The notes beneath the pieces are model-generated. The model worked only from the letters and a program-made list of their open reading frames with translations, made no database searches and was not told the DNA's origin. The position numbers and the translations under genes were made by a program. A DNA stretch of 64,000 bases from Variovorax sp. OK212 (GTDB taxonomy: Bacteria > Pseudomonadota > Gammaproteobacteria > Burkholderiales > Burkholderiaceae_C), in the NCBI RefSeq assembly GCF_900112425.1, contig NZ_FOLP01000015.1, forward strand, positions 106,124 through 170,123. Reading direction: 5' to 3'. Shown one piece after another: positions 23,883 through 32,264 of this stretch. How positions within the stretch are numbered: the first letter of the stretch is position 1; each line of letters opens with the position of its first letter.

Positions 23883-26497
23883 GACGAGATCGACAGGGCG
23901 CAGCGATGCGCCGATGGACCCTGGCGTGCAGCGTCGCGCTGACGGGGCTGACGGGGCTGGCGGCCGCTGCACCTGCAACGCCCGCCACGCCTGCACAGGC
24001 CGCCCGCAGCGGCAGGGACGAGCGGGTGGTGCTCAACTTCGTCGATGCCGACATCACCTCGGTGGTCTCCGCGCTGGCCCGCTTCCTGGGCCGCAATTTC
24101 CTGTTCGACCCGCGCGTGAAGGGCCAGGTCACGCTGGTCTCCGAAGGCGAGGTGTCCGCCGCCACGGCCTACGGCATGCTCGCGACGGCGCTGCGCATGC
24201 GCGGCTTCGCGATCGTCGACGTGGGCGAGGTGAGCCGCGTGGTGCCCGTGGCCGACGCGCGGCAGCAGGGCGGCGCGGTCAACGCGCGCAGCGCCGGCGG
24301 GGGCCTGGCCACGCGCACCTTCCGCCTGAACTACGAGAACGCCGAGGCGATGGTGCCGGTGCTCAAGCCGCTGATCGCGGCCGAGAACAGCATCGCCGCC
24401 TACCCGGCCAACAACACGCTGGTGGTGACCGACTACGTCGACAACCTCGAGCGGCTGGCGCGCATCGTCGAGAGCATCGACACGCCGACCTCGCTCGACG
24501 CGGAAGTCGTCAAGCTGCGCAACGGCGTGGCCGTGGACATCGCCGGGCTGGCCAACGAGCTGCTCGAGGGCACGGGCGACAAGGGCCGCCGCGACATCGT
24601 GGTGCTGGCCGATCCGCGCTCCAACAGCATCGTGATCCGCTCCAGCAGCCCGGGGCGCACCGCGCTCGCGCGCGAGCTGGTGGCCAAGCTGGAGAACGCG
24701 CAGAGCGACCCCGGCAACCTGCACGTGGTGTACCTGCGCAATGCGCAGGCGGTGCATCTGGCGGGCGTGCTGCGCGGGCTGCTGACGGGCGAGTCGCCGG
24801 ACGCTTCGGGCGCGGGCGGCAGCTCGGTGCGTGCGGCGCTGGGTGCGGGCGGGATGCTCGGCGGCGCAGGCGGTGCAGGGGGCACGAACGCAGGCGGTGG
24901 TGCGAACGGCGGCGCCGGCGGCACCGGCGCGACGACCAGCACCAGCGGCGGCGCCAGCTCGGGCAGCAGCCTGCGCGGCGGTGCGTTGCGCGCGGGCGGC
25001 AACGGCGCATCGGCGGGCGGCACGGGCAACGCCGCGGCCTTCTCGGCCGGCGGCGTGACGGTGCAGGCCGACGCCACCACCAACACGCTGATCATCGCGG
25101 CGCCCGAGCCCATGTACCGCAGCCTGCGCCGCGTGATCGACACGCTCGACCAGCGGCGCGCGCAGGTGCTGGTGGAGAGCCTGATCGTCGAGGTGACCGA
25201 GCGCGACGCATCGGAGCTGGGCATCCAGTGGATGGCCGGCGGCGGCAACGGGCGCGGCGTGCGCGGCGGCACCAACTTCGGCGCCGCCTCGCTCAATGCG
25301 AACGCGCGCAACACCCTCGAGGCGATGCCGCGCGGGCTGAACATCGGCATCGTCGACGGCACGGTCAACCTGCCGGGCGTGGGCGAGATCCTCAACCTCA
25401 AGCTGCTGGCGCGCGCGCTGCAGGCGAAAGACGGCGCCAACATCCTGTCGACGCCCAACATCCTCACGCTGGACAACGAGGCCGCCTCGATCATGGTGGG
25501 CAAGACCGTGCCCTTCGTGAGCGGCCAGTACGTCACCAACGGCAACAGCAGCACCAACCCGTTCCAGACCATCCAGCGCGAGGACATCGGGCTGAAGCTC
25601 AACATCCGCCCGCAGATCTCCGAGGGCGGCACGGTCAAGCTCGACATCTACCAGGAGGTGTCGAGCATCGACGAGCAGACCTCGGGCGCGGCCGGCATCG
25701 TGACCAACAAGCGCGCGCTGGACACCAGCATCCTGGTGGACGACGGGCAGATCATGGTGCTCGGCGGCCTGATGGAAGACAGCGTGGCCAACGGCACCGA
25801 GGCCGTGCCGGGCCTGGGGTCGCTGCCGGTGGTGGGCAACCTGTTTCGCTACGACAAGCGCCAGCGCGTGAAGACCAACCTGATGGTGTTCCTGCGGCCC
25901 TACGTGATCCGCGACGCCAACGCGGGGCGCGGCCTCACGCTGGACCGCTACAACTTCATGCGCATGCAGCAGGGCCGCGCGCGGCCGGTGCCGCATGGCC
26001 TGCTGCCCGACACGGGCGCGCCTGCGTTGCCGCCAGCCGATGTGCCGACCGCCTCCGTTGCCGGCCGGCAGGGCGGCGCGGCGGAAGTGGACCTGCGAGC
26101 GCAGAACTGGGAGCGCACGCGCGAGCAGGCGCCGCCGCCCACCGCGTCGGCCAGCGAAGTGCGGCAAGCGCCGATGCCGGCCGCACCGCCGCCGCCGGTG
26201 CTGCGCTCGCAGCTGCCCAAGGGCGTGACGGTCGACTCCGACCCCGCCGCGCTGTATGACGGCATGAACGACAAGGTCTCGGTGGTGCAGATCGCCGACG
26301 TGCAGGCCGAGCAGGACGCGGTGCGCATCGTGAAGCGGGTGCGCATCAGCGGCATCGGCGCGTACATCGTCGGCGGGCCGGGCGGCGAGGGCAACCTGGT
26401 GCGCGCGGACATTCCGCGCGACCCGCAGGCGGTGGACAACGCCATCGCGGTGCTGCGCGAACTCGGCTACCGGCCCGAGCTGGTGGTGACGCCGTGA
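23879..26497 (+). CDS. gspD: T2SS outer-membrane secretin GspD with long C-terminal extension
   Basis: GTG 23879 overlaps the gspM stop and has AAGGA (23868-23872) at good spacing; ATG 23906 is an alternative. After a signal peptide come an N0/STN-like domain (ERVVLNFVDADITSVVSALA, about 48-115), N1-N3 ring domains (TRTFRLNYENAEAMVPVLKP; VVKLRNGVAVDIAGLANEL; VVYLRNAQAVHLAGVLRGL) and the secretin barrel (about 429-680, with STPNILTLDNEAASIMVGKT, IGLKLNIRPQISEGG and VLGGLMEDS). A Gly/Ala/Ser-rich insert of about 75 residues sits in N3 (about 310-388). Beyond the barrel is an unusual extension of about 190 residues: a Pro-rich linker and a final domain (about 799-872) resembling a SPOR fold. It forms the outer-membrane exit channel. 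The stop overlaps the gspE start by 4 bp. Confidence 0.93.
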   Translation: MRRDRQGAAMRRWTLACSVALTGLTGLAAAAPATPATPAQAARSGRDERVVLNFVDADITSVVSALARFLGRNFLFDPRVKGQVTLVSEGEVSAATAYGMLATALRMRGFAIVDVGEVSRVVPVADARQQGGAVNARSAGGGLATRTFRLNYENAEAMVPVLKPLIAAENSIAAYPANNTLVVTDYVDNLERLARIVESIDTPTSLDAEVVKLRNGVAVDIAGLANELLEGTGDKGRRDIVVLADPRSNSIVIRSSSPGRTALARELVAKLENAQSDPGNLHVVYLRNAQAVHLAGVLRGLLTGESPDASGAGGSSVRAALGAGGMLGGAGGAGGTNAGGGANGGAGGTGATTSTSGGASSGSSLRGGALRAGGNGASAGGTGNAAAFSAGGVTVQADATTNTLIIAAPEPMYRSLRRVIDTLDQRRAQVLVESLIVEVTERDASELGIQWMAGGGNGRGVRGGTNFGAASLNANARNTLEAMPRGLNIGIVDGTVNLPGVGEILNLKLLARALQAKDGANILSTPNILTLDNEAASIMVGKTVPFVSGQYVTNGNSSTNPFQTIQREDIGLKLNIRPQISEGGTVKLDIYQEVSSIDEQTSGAAGIVTNKRALDTSILVDDGQIMVLGGLMEDSVANGTEAVPGLGSLPVVGNLFRYDKRQRVKTNLMVFLRPYVIRDANAGRGLTLDRYNFMRMQQGRARPVPHGLLPDTGAPALPPADVPTASVAGRQGGAAEVDLRAQNWERTREQAPPPTASASEVRQAPMPAAPPPPVLRSQLPKGVTVDSDPAALYDGMNDKVSVVQIADVQAEQDAVRIVKRVRISGIGAYIVGGPGGEGNLVRADIPRDPQAVDNAIAVLRELGYRPELVVTP

Positions 26498-27957
26498 ACG
26501 GCGTGGCACCGTACGCCGCCGCGCTGCCGCACGCCTGGGCGCGCACGCACCGCGTTGTGTTGCGCAGCGAAGGCAATGAAGGAAATGAGGGTGAAGTGCC
26601 GTGCCTCGTCGTGTGCGAACGCACGCCGGGCTGGGCCATTGCCGAGGCGCGCCTGCGGCTGGGCGCGCTGCCGCTGAAGCAGGTCTCGTCGCAGGAGATG
26701 GACGCGCTGCTCGGCGCCAGCTATGCCGAGACGGGCGACGCGGCCTCGGTGGTCGGCGCGGTGGAGCAGCAGGTCGACCTCGACCGCCTGATGCAGGACA
26801 TGCCCGCCGTCACCGACCTGCTCGACGCGCAGGACGACGCGCCCGTCATCCGCATGATCAACGCGCTGCTGGCGCAGGCCGCGCGCGACGGCGCGAGCGA
26901 CATCCACCTCGAGTCCTTCGAGACGCATTCGGTGGTGCGCTACCGCGTGGACGGCACGCTGCGCGACGTGGTGGCGCCGCGCCGCGCGCTGCATGCGGCG
27001 CTGATCTCGCGCATCAAGATCATGTCGCAGCTCGACATCGCGGAAAAGCGCCTGCCGCAGGACGGGCGCATCACCTTGCGCGTGGGCGGCCGGCCGATCG
27101 ACGTGCGCGTGTCCACCGTGCCGACCGCGCACGGCGAGCGCGCGGTGCTGCGCCTGCTGGAGAAAGACGCGGGCCGCCTGCGGCTCGAGCGCCTGGGCAT
27201 GGCCAGCGACACGCTGGCCGAACTCACGCGCCTGGTGCGCCAGCCGCACGGCATCGTGCTGGTCACCGGCCCCACGGGCAGCGGCAAGACCACCACGCTG
27301 TACGCCGCATTGAGCCAGCTCGACATGAGCACCAGCAACATCCTCACGGTGGAAGACCCGGTGGAGTACGACCTGCCCGGCATCGGCCAGATCCCGGTGC
27401 ACGGCAAGATCGGCATGACCTTCGGCGCGGCCCTGCGCGCGGCGCTGCGGCAGGACCCCGACAACATCATGATCGGCGAGATCCGCGACCTGGAGACCGC
27501 GCAGATCGCGGTGCAATCCTCGCTCACCGGCCACGGCGTGCTGGCCTCGCTGCACACCAACGACGCGGTGTCGGCCGTCACGCGCATGACCGACATGGGC
27601 ATCGAGCCCTTCCTGCTGTCGTCGTCGCTGCTGGGCGTGCTGGCGCAGCGGCTGGTGCGCTGCCTGTGCCCGGCCTGCAAGGCGCCGCGCGAGACGCCCG
27701 AGGGCGGCGTGACCTACGTGGCCGTGGGCTGCGCGGCCTGCGGCCATTCGGGCTTCAAGGGGCGCACCGGCATCCACGAGCTGTTCGTGGTGCACGACGA
27801 TGTGCGCCGGCTCATCCACGAGGGCGGCGACGAGCAGGCCATGCGCGCCGCGGCCGCCAGGCGCGGCATGCGCTCCATGCGCGAGGACGGCCAGCGCTGG
27901 GTGCGCGAAGGCGTGACCACGGCCGAAGAAATCCTGCGCGTGACGCGCGACGCCTGA
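26494..27957 (+). CDS. gspE: T2SS ATPase GspE
   Basis: The 487-residue cytoplasmic ATPase starts with GTG overlapping the gspD stop. It shows an N-terminal GspL-binding region (about 1-105), the N2 domain (VIRMINALLAQAARDGASDI), Walker A GPTGSGKTTT (259-268), Asp box (TVEDPVEY), Walker B (NIMIGEIRD, about 324-332), His box (SLHTNDA) and a four-Cys zinc motif with CPAC (392-395) and CAAC (413-416) ahead of FKGRTGIHEL. All catalytic motifs look intact. It powers pseudopilus assembly together with GspF and GspL. Confidence 0.96.
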   Translation: MNGVAPYAAALPHAWARTHRVVLRSEGNEGNEGEVPCLVVCERTPGWAIAEARLRLGALPLKQVSSQEMDALLGASYAETGDAASVVGAVEQQVDLDRLMQDMPAVTDLLDAQDDAPVIRMINALLAQAARDGASDIHLESFETHSVVRYRVDGTLRDVVAPRRALHAALISRIKIMSQLDIAEKRLPQDGRITLRVGGRPIDVRVSTVPTAHGERAVLRLLEKDAGRLRLERLGMASDTLAELTRLVRQPHGIVLVTGPTGSGKTTTLYAALSQLDMSTSNILTVEDPVEYDLPGIGQIPVHGKIGMTFGAALRAALRQDPDNIMIGEIRDLETAQIAVQSSLTGHGVLASLHTNDAVSAVTRMTDMGIEPFLLSSSLLGVLAQRLVRCLCPACKAPRETPEGGVTYVAVGCAACGHSGFKGRTGIHELFVVHDDVRRLIHEGGDEQAMRAAAARRGMRSMREDGQRWVREGVTTAEEILRVTRDA

Positions 27958-27978
27958 GCCCGACCGGAGCGCTTCCAG

Positions 27979-29184
27979 ATGCCACGCTTCGCATACGAGG
28001 CCGCGACGACCGGCGGCGAACTGCAACGCGGCACCGCCGAAGGCGAGTCCGCGCGTTCGGTGCGCGCGCAGTTGCGCGAGCGCGGCCTGGTGCCGCTGGA
28101 GGTGCGAGAACAGGCCGGCGACGGCGGCGCGCTGGCCTGGCTGAACCCGCGCCTGGGCGCGGCCGACCTGTGCTGGGCCACGCGCGAACTTGCGAGCCTG
28201 CTGGGCGCGCGGCTCACGCTGGAGGCCGCGCTGGTCGCCACCATCGAGCAGGCCGAGCGCAAGCACGTGGCCGATGCGCTGAGCGCGGTGTGCGACAGCG
28301 TGCGCGCGGGCATGCGGCTGGCCGATGCATTGGGCGAACGCCCGCGCGACTTTCCGCAGATCTACCGCGCGCTGGTGAGCGCGGGTGAAGATTCGGGCGA
28401 TCTCGCCCGCGTGATGGAGCGGCTGGCCGACTACCTGGAGAACCGCGACAACCTGCGCGGCAAGGTGCTCACCGCCTTCATCTATCCGGCCATCGTGGGC
28501 TTCGTGTCGCTGTGCATCGTGGTGTTCCTGCTGGGCTACGTGGTGCCGCAGGTGGTGGGCGCGTTCGCGCAGGCGCGCCAGGAGCTGCCGGCCATCACGC
28601 GCGCGATGCTGGCCGCGAGCGCCTTCGTGCGCGAATGGGGCTGGCTCACCGCGGGCCTGGTCGCCGGCGCGGGGACGCTGGCGCGCGCATCGCTGCGCGA
28701 CGCGGGCCGCAAGCTGCGCTGGCATGCGCTGGTGCTGCGCCTGCCGCTGGCGGGGCGCTTCGCGCTCGGCGTGGACACCGCGCGCTTCGCGTCCACGCTG
28801 GCGATCCTGATGGACGCGGGTGTGCCGCTGCTGCGCGCGCTGGAGGCCGCGCGCCAGACGCTGGTGAACGAATGGATCAAGCGCTGCGTGCTCGAGGCCA
28901 CCGGCCGCGTGAAGGAGGGCACGCCGCTCGCGGCGGCGCTGAAGGCGCAAAGAATCTTTCCGTCGAACCTCGTGCACCTGGTGGCCAGCGGCGAGAAGAC
29001 GGGTGCGCTCGCGGCAATGTTCGAGCGTGCCGCACTGAACCTTTCGCGTGACCTCGAGCGCCGCGCGATGCGCCTCACCACGCTGCTGGAACCCTTGATG
29101 ATCCTTGCGATGGGCGGTGTGGTGATGGCCATCGTGCTGGCCGTGCTGATGCCCATCATGGAGATCAACCAGATGGTGCGCTGA
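27979..29184 (+). CDS. gspF: T2SS inner-membrane platform protein GspF
   Basis: The 401-residue product begins MPRFAYEA, the usual GspF start, and has two tandem T2SSF domains (about 65-190 and 270-395), each with the conserved GExSG-like turn (SAGEDSGDLARVMERL and ASGEKTGALAAMFERA). Three membrane segments are visible, centred on VGFVSLCIVVFLLGYVV, WGWLTAGLVAGAGTLA and the C-terminal ILAMGGVVMAIVLAVLMPIM. It follows gspE by 21 bp and is the last gene of T2SS block 1. GspF is the rotor-like polytopic protein of the platform. Confidence 0.95.
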   Translation: MPRFAYEAATTGGELQRGTAEGESARSVRAQLRERGLVPLEVREQAGDGGALAWLNPRLGAADLCWATRELASLLGARLTLEAALVATIEQAERKHVADALSAVCDSVRAGMRLADALGERPRDFPQIYRALVSAGEDSGDLARVMERLADYLENRDNLRGKVLTAFIYPAIVGFVSLCIVVFLLGYVVPQVVGAFAQARQELPAITRAMLAASAFVREWGWLTAGLVAGAGTLARASLRDAGRKLRWHALVLRLPLAGRFALGVDTARFASTLAILMDAGVPLLRALEAARQTLVNEWIKRCVLEATGRVKEGTPLAAALKAQRIFPSNLVHLVASGEKTGALAAMFERAALNLSRDLERRAMRLTTLLEPLMILAMGGVVMAIVLAVLMPIMEINQMVR

Positions 29185-29266
29185 GCGTTTTGTTCGGGAG
29201 CATTTCTCTCCGTGTTCCCGAGTTCGTTTCCGCCTGTTGTCACCTGTGGAAAAGAAGATCAAAGGC

Positions 29267-29327
29267 GTCGCCAGAGGGGCGACACGGGAAGCGAAGGGAC
29301 CGGCGAAAACACACACCGCGCCGGTCC
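29267..29327 (+). promoter_or_regulatory. two hairpins in the leader of the DING-like gene
   Basis: The 183 bp between gspF and the next gene contain two inverted repeats: GTCGCC (29267-29272) with GGCGAC (29278-29283), and GGACCGGCG (29297-29305) with CGCCGGTCC (29319-29327). The second ends 40 bp before the start codon. They could end the gsp transcript, or fold and stabilise the leader of the downstream message. There is no T-run after either. Confidence 0.4.
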
Positions 29328-29367
29328 TTGGCAGCTGATTTCTTTTGGTCCATTCCAAGGAGTTTTC

Positions 29368-30672
29368 ATGCGTTCAAATTTCAAGACGGTCGCCCTGTCG
29401 ACCATGATGATGGCGTGCCTGATGGCCGCCGGTGCCGCCTCCGCCCAGATCGCCGTCGGCGGTGGCGCGACGCTGCCCGAACCGCTGTACAAGGACCTGC
29501 TGCCCAGCGGCGTGGGCTCCACGAACTACACCTACACCGGCACCGGCAGCGGCGCCGGCAAGAAGGCCTTCCTGCAGAACAACGCGCAAGCCACCGTGGG
29601 CAGCGAGTTCCGCAATGAAAGCCTGGCAGCCCGTCCGATCTGGGCGACGACCCAGTCGGTGCATTTCGCCGGCAGCGACTCCGTGCTGACCGCCGCCGAA
29701 CGCGACGCCTACAAGCTCGCTCACATCGAATCGTCGCCCGGCGTTCCGGTGACGGGTGCCGCCGCCTGGGGCCCGCTGATCCAGATCCCGGCCGTGGGCG
29801 CCGCTGTGCTGATCCCCTACAAGAGCTCCACCACCAGCGCCATCTCCAGCCTGAACCTGCCGGACGCCAAGATGTGCGCGGTCTTCTCGAAGACCAGCGG
29901 CGGCCGCACCTGGGGTGAACTGCTCGGCACCACCGACACCACGCCGATCCAGGTGGTCTACCGCAACGAAACCAGCGGCACCACCGAGCTGCTGGCCCGC
30001 TACCTGATGGCCGCTTGCCCGACCAGCGGCTTCGTCTTCTCCAACAACTTCCGCACCGTGGTTGCCGGCGCCCTGCCGGCCGGCACGCCGCAGCCCCGCC
30101 TGTCGACCGCTCCGGCCGACCCTGCCGCCGACGCCATCTGGACGTTCGTCGACGGCAATGGCGTCATGGCGACCTCGTTCACCACGGCCGGCCGCATCGG
30201 CTACCTGAGCCCGGATGTGGCTTTCAACCCGACCAACGCCACGCTCGTCGCGACGGTGAACGGCTTCGCGCCGGTTGCCTCCTCGATCAAGACGGCGCTT
30301 GCCAGCCAGACGCTGCCCCTGGGCGGCGCGTCGACCGACCCGCTCGCCTGGGTTCCGGCCTATGTGAAGCCGCCGGTCTCCGGCACCGGTGCCAGCTACC
30401 CGATCTTCGGCACCACCAACCTGCTGGTGAACCAGTGCTACAAGGACCCGGCGATCACCACCAAGGTCCGCAACTTCCTGGCCCGCCTTTATGTGCCGAG
30501 CCCGCTCGTCGCCTCGCACGGCTTCGTTGCGCTGCCTGACGGCACCGGCGTCGCTGGCTCCAACGCCAACTGGAAGTCCGCCATCCAGACCACGTTCCTG
30601 AGCACGACCGCCGCCCTGGGCATCGGCAACACCAACGTCTGCAACGGCATCGGCCGTCCGGTGAGCAACTGA
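29368..30672 (+). CDS. PstS/DING-like exported phosphate-binding protein
   Basis: ATG 29368 follows AAGGAG (29357-29362) at ideal spacing and opens a signal peptide ending near ASAQ. The mature N-terminus reads IAVGGGATLPEPLY, very close to the DINGGGATLP start that names DING proteins, and is followed by a phosphate-loop-like TGTGSGAGKKAF (about 57-68). Later blocks (FAGSDSVLTAAE; YRNETSGTTELLARYL) fit the PstS-like periplasmic-binding fold. The 434-residue length is longer than E. coli PstS and no pst transporter genes are nearby. Instead it directly follows the T2SS operon. Secretion of a DING protein by a T2SS is known in Pseudomonas aeruginosa, so I infer this is a T2SS substrate that captures phosphate outside the cell. 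Codon use is even and suggests high expression. Confidence 0.75.
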   Translation: MRSNFKTVALSTMMMACLMAAGAASAQIAVGGGATLPEPLYKDLLPSGVGSTNYTYTGTGSGAGKKAFLQNNAQATVGSEFRNESLAARPIWATTQSVHFAGSDSVLTAAERDAYKLAHIESSPGVPVTGAAAWGPLIQIPAVGAAVLIPYKSSTTSAISSLNLPDAKMCAVFSKTSGGRTWGELLGTTDTTPIQVVYRNETSGTTELLARYLMAACPTSGFVFSNNFRTVVAGALPAGTPQPRLSTAPADPAADAIWTFVDGNGVMATSFTTAGRIGYLSPDVAFNPTNATLVATVNGFAPVASSIKTALASQTLPLGGASTDPLAWVPAYVKPPVSGTGASYPIFGTTNLLVNQCYKDPAITTKVRNFLARLYVPSPLVASHGFVALPDGTGVAGSNANWKSAIQTTFLSTTAALGIGNTNVCNGIGRPVSN

Positions 30673-30736
30673 TCGCGTCCTGGCGCATGTCCTTGCGCGA
30701 CCGCGACCGCGACAGCAAGGTGCTGGCGGTCGTGGA

Positions 30737-30789
30737 AAAGCCCCGAGACCACTGGCTGCGCCCCGGCGCATTCCGGACCTCGGGGCTTT
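30737..30789 (+). terminator. terminator hairpin after the DING-like gene
   Basis: Perfect 11-bp arms AAAGCCCCGAG (30737-30747) and CTCGGGGCTTT (30779-30789) enclose a 31-base GC-rich loop that can fold further. The arm ends in TTT and begins after AAAA, so it could work in both directions. It separates the T2SS/DING unit from module 2. Confidence 0.7.
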
Positions 30790-30842
30790 CCCATGCGCAC
30801 GCGATCGACGGCCGGAATGCGACGGCCGCCGCCGGTTTTCCG

Positions 30843-30876
30843 ATGTCATGCAAGCGTCACCGCCCAGAGCTAACGT
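30843..30876 (+). promoter_or_regulatory. GTCAY direct repeat and -10 before STN gene 2 (Pho-box-like)
   Basis: ATGTCAT-GCAA-GCGTCAC (30843-30860) is a direct repeat of GTCAY with an 11-bp period, followed after 10 bases by TAACGT (30871-30876), a possible -10. In Pho-regulated promoters the box replaces the -35 and sits about 10 bp before the -10, which matches here. A related element precedes STN gene 1. The start codon is about 76 bp downstream. Confidence 0.45.
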
Positions 30877-30951
30877 GGGCCGGATTTGCCGATGTACCCC
30901 GCCTGCCGGGCGGCGAACGCCGCAACCCAGGAGCATGTGCGCCCACCCGGT

Positions 30952-31707
30952 ATGAGAGCGAAGACGGCATCGGTCGGTGTCCTGGCACTGGCATGGTGCC
31001 TTGGCGGCGGTGCCATCCCGTTCGCCGCGCTGGCGCAACGGCCGGCGCCGGTCGCGGTGGCGACGTCCGCGGCGGGCATCGAATTCGACATTGCCGCGCA
31101 GCGCCTGGGCGATGCCATCGCCGCCTACAGCAAGGCGACGGGGCTGGACATCCTGATCGACGGCGCTCACGCACAACGGCTGTCGGCAGCGGTGCGCGGC
31201 ACGTTCAGTGCCATGGAGGCACTGGAGGCCATGCTGGCCGGCACGGGGTTGGAGGCGCGCCATGCGAGCGCGACATCGGTGGTGATCCGCGCATCGCGCA
31301 CGGCCGGCGGCACGGCCTCGTTGCCGCTGCCGCCCGACGCCGAGGGCATGGAGGAGTCGGGGTTCAAAGAAGGGGAAGTCTTGCATCAGTCCTATGCCGC
31401 CCTGGTCCAGCGGGCCTTGAACGGCACCTTGTGCGCCTCGACGCAGACGCGTCCGGGCAGCTACCGCCTGGCGCTGCAGCTGCACGTGGACACGCGCGGC
31501 GTGGTGGACCGCCTTCGCCTGTTGAGCACGACCGGCGTGTCCGACCGCGACGCGGCCATACAGATCCGGTTGCGGGGCCTGTCCGTCGGCAGCCCGCCGC
31601 CGCCGTCGCTGCCGCAGCCGATGGTCGTCCTGCTGCTGCCGGAAGGGCCGGGCGCATGGTCCGACTGTGCGCGGGCGGGCGCCGACGCGAACGGGCGCAT
31701 GCCATGA
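30952..31707 (+). CDS. exported STN-domain protein with TonB-C-like C-terminus (module 2)
   Basis: Starting at ATG 30952, the 251-residue product has a signal peptide (about 1-29), an STN domain (about 43-115: FDIAAQRLGDAIAAYSKATG, then VRGTFSAMEALEAMLAGTG) and a TonB-C-like end (about 169-231: GSYRLALQLHVDTRG, STTG, MVVLLLPEG). It matches the module 1 protein at 4250 in order, length and motif spacing, so the two are paralogues. Its stop overlaps the ECF sigma start (ATGA). An AGGAG at 30929-30933 is better placed for a six-codon ORF (30935-30955) whose stop overlaps this start, so translation may be coupled. Longer in-frame starts at 30886 and 30937 exist. I infer a periplasmic signal carrier for the FecR at 32264. 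Confidence 0.75.
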   Translation: MRAKTASVGVLALAWCLGGGAIPFAALAQRPAPVAVATSAAGIEFDIAAQRLGDAIAAYSKATGLDILIDGAHAQRLSAAVRGTFSAMEALEAMLAGTGLEARHASATSVVIRASRTAGGTASLPLPPDAEGMEESGFKEGEVLHQSYAALVQRALNGTLCASTQTRPGSYRLALQLHVDTRGVVDRLRLLSTTGVSDRDAAIQIRLRGLSVGSPPPPSLPQPMVVLLLPEGPGAWSDCARAGADANGRMP

Positions 31708-32264
31708 GCGAAGGCATGTCGTCCACGTTGCGCGCGCGCATGGTCGCGCGCTATGTCGAGTTGCGCGGCAAGCTCGAGCGCATCGTCGGCTCGCGCGACG
31801 ACGCGGCCGATGCCATGCAGGAAACCTGGCTGCGGCTTTCCGCGATGAGTTCCACGGCGAACGACGGCGGCACGGTGAACAACGCCGACGCCTACCTGCT
31901 GCGCATGGCCGCGAACATCGCCACCGACCGCTACCGGCAGGACAACGTGCTGCTGGTGCGCGGCGAGATCGACGACCTGCTGCACATCGTGGACGAAGCG
32001 AGCGACCCCGAGCGCATTGCCAGCGCGCGCAGCGATGTGCAGGCGCTGAGCCTCGTGCTCGGGCGCATGCCCGAGCGGCGCCGGGCGATCCTGGTGGCCG
32101 CGCGCGTCGAGGGCCAGCTCAACGACGAGATCGCGCAACGGCTCGGGGTGTCGCTGAGCACGGTCGAGAAAGAGCTGCGCGCCGCGCTCGAATACTGCAA
32201 GAAGCATTTGCCCGACGTGGAGGCCGCGCAGCGCGGCCACTTCGCCGGTGCCAGAAAATACTGA
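31704..32264 (+). CDS. ECF RNA polymerase sigma factor (FecI-like), module 2
   Basis: The 186-residue product has sigma region 2 (about residues 12-80, with DDAADAMQETWLRLSA and LLRMAANIATDRYR) and region 4 (about 108-165, with a helix-turn-helix NDEIAQRLGVSLSTVEKELR). It overlaps the STN gene by 4 bp, and its TGA overlaps the FecR start by one base, so the three genes are tightly coupled. The likely target is the exoprotein gene at 33696, with possible cross-talk to module 1, whose sigma factor is clearly related. Confidence 0.9.
   Translation: MSEGMSSTLRARMVARYVELRGKLERIVGSRDDAADAMQETWLRLSAMSSTANDGGTVNNADAYLLRMAANIATDRYRQDNVLLVRGEIDDLLHIVDEASDPERIASARSDVQALSLVLGRMPERRRAILVAARVEGQLNDEIAQRLGVSLSTVEKELRAALEYCKKHLPDVEAAQRGHFAGARKY

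Noticed and set aside
24023..24225. Reading the GspD N0 domain as a third receptor-type STN signalling partner for FecR
   Set aside because: N0 domains share the fold with STN, but secretins have it as a normal structural part; signalling through it is only a speculation here.
22096..29184. Type IV pilus operon instead of T2SS
   Set aside because: GspL, GspM and GspK features, the GspG C-terminal loop, and GspH/I/J nearby fit a T2SS; no pilT, pilMNOPQ or pilin genes are present.
29234..29250. CTGTTGT and CTGTGGA before the DING-like gene as a Pho box
   Set aside because: The period is 10 rather than 11 bp and each half has two or more mismatches; not convincing alone.
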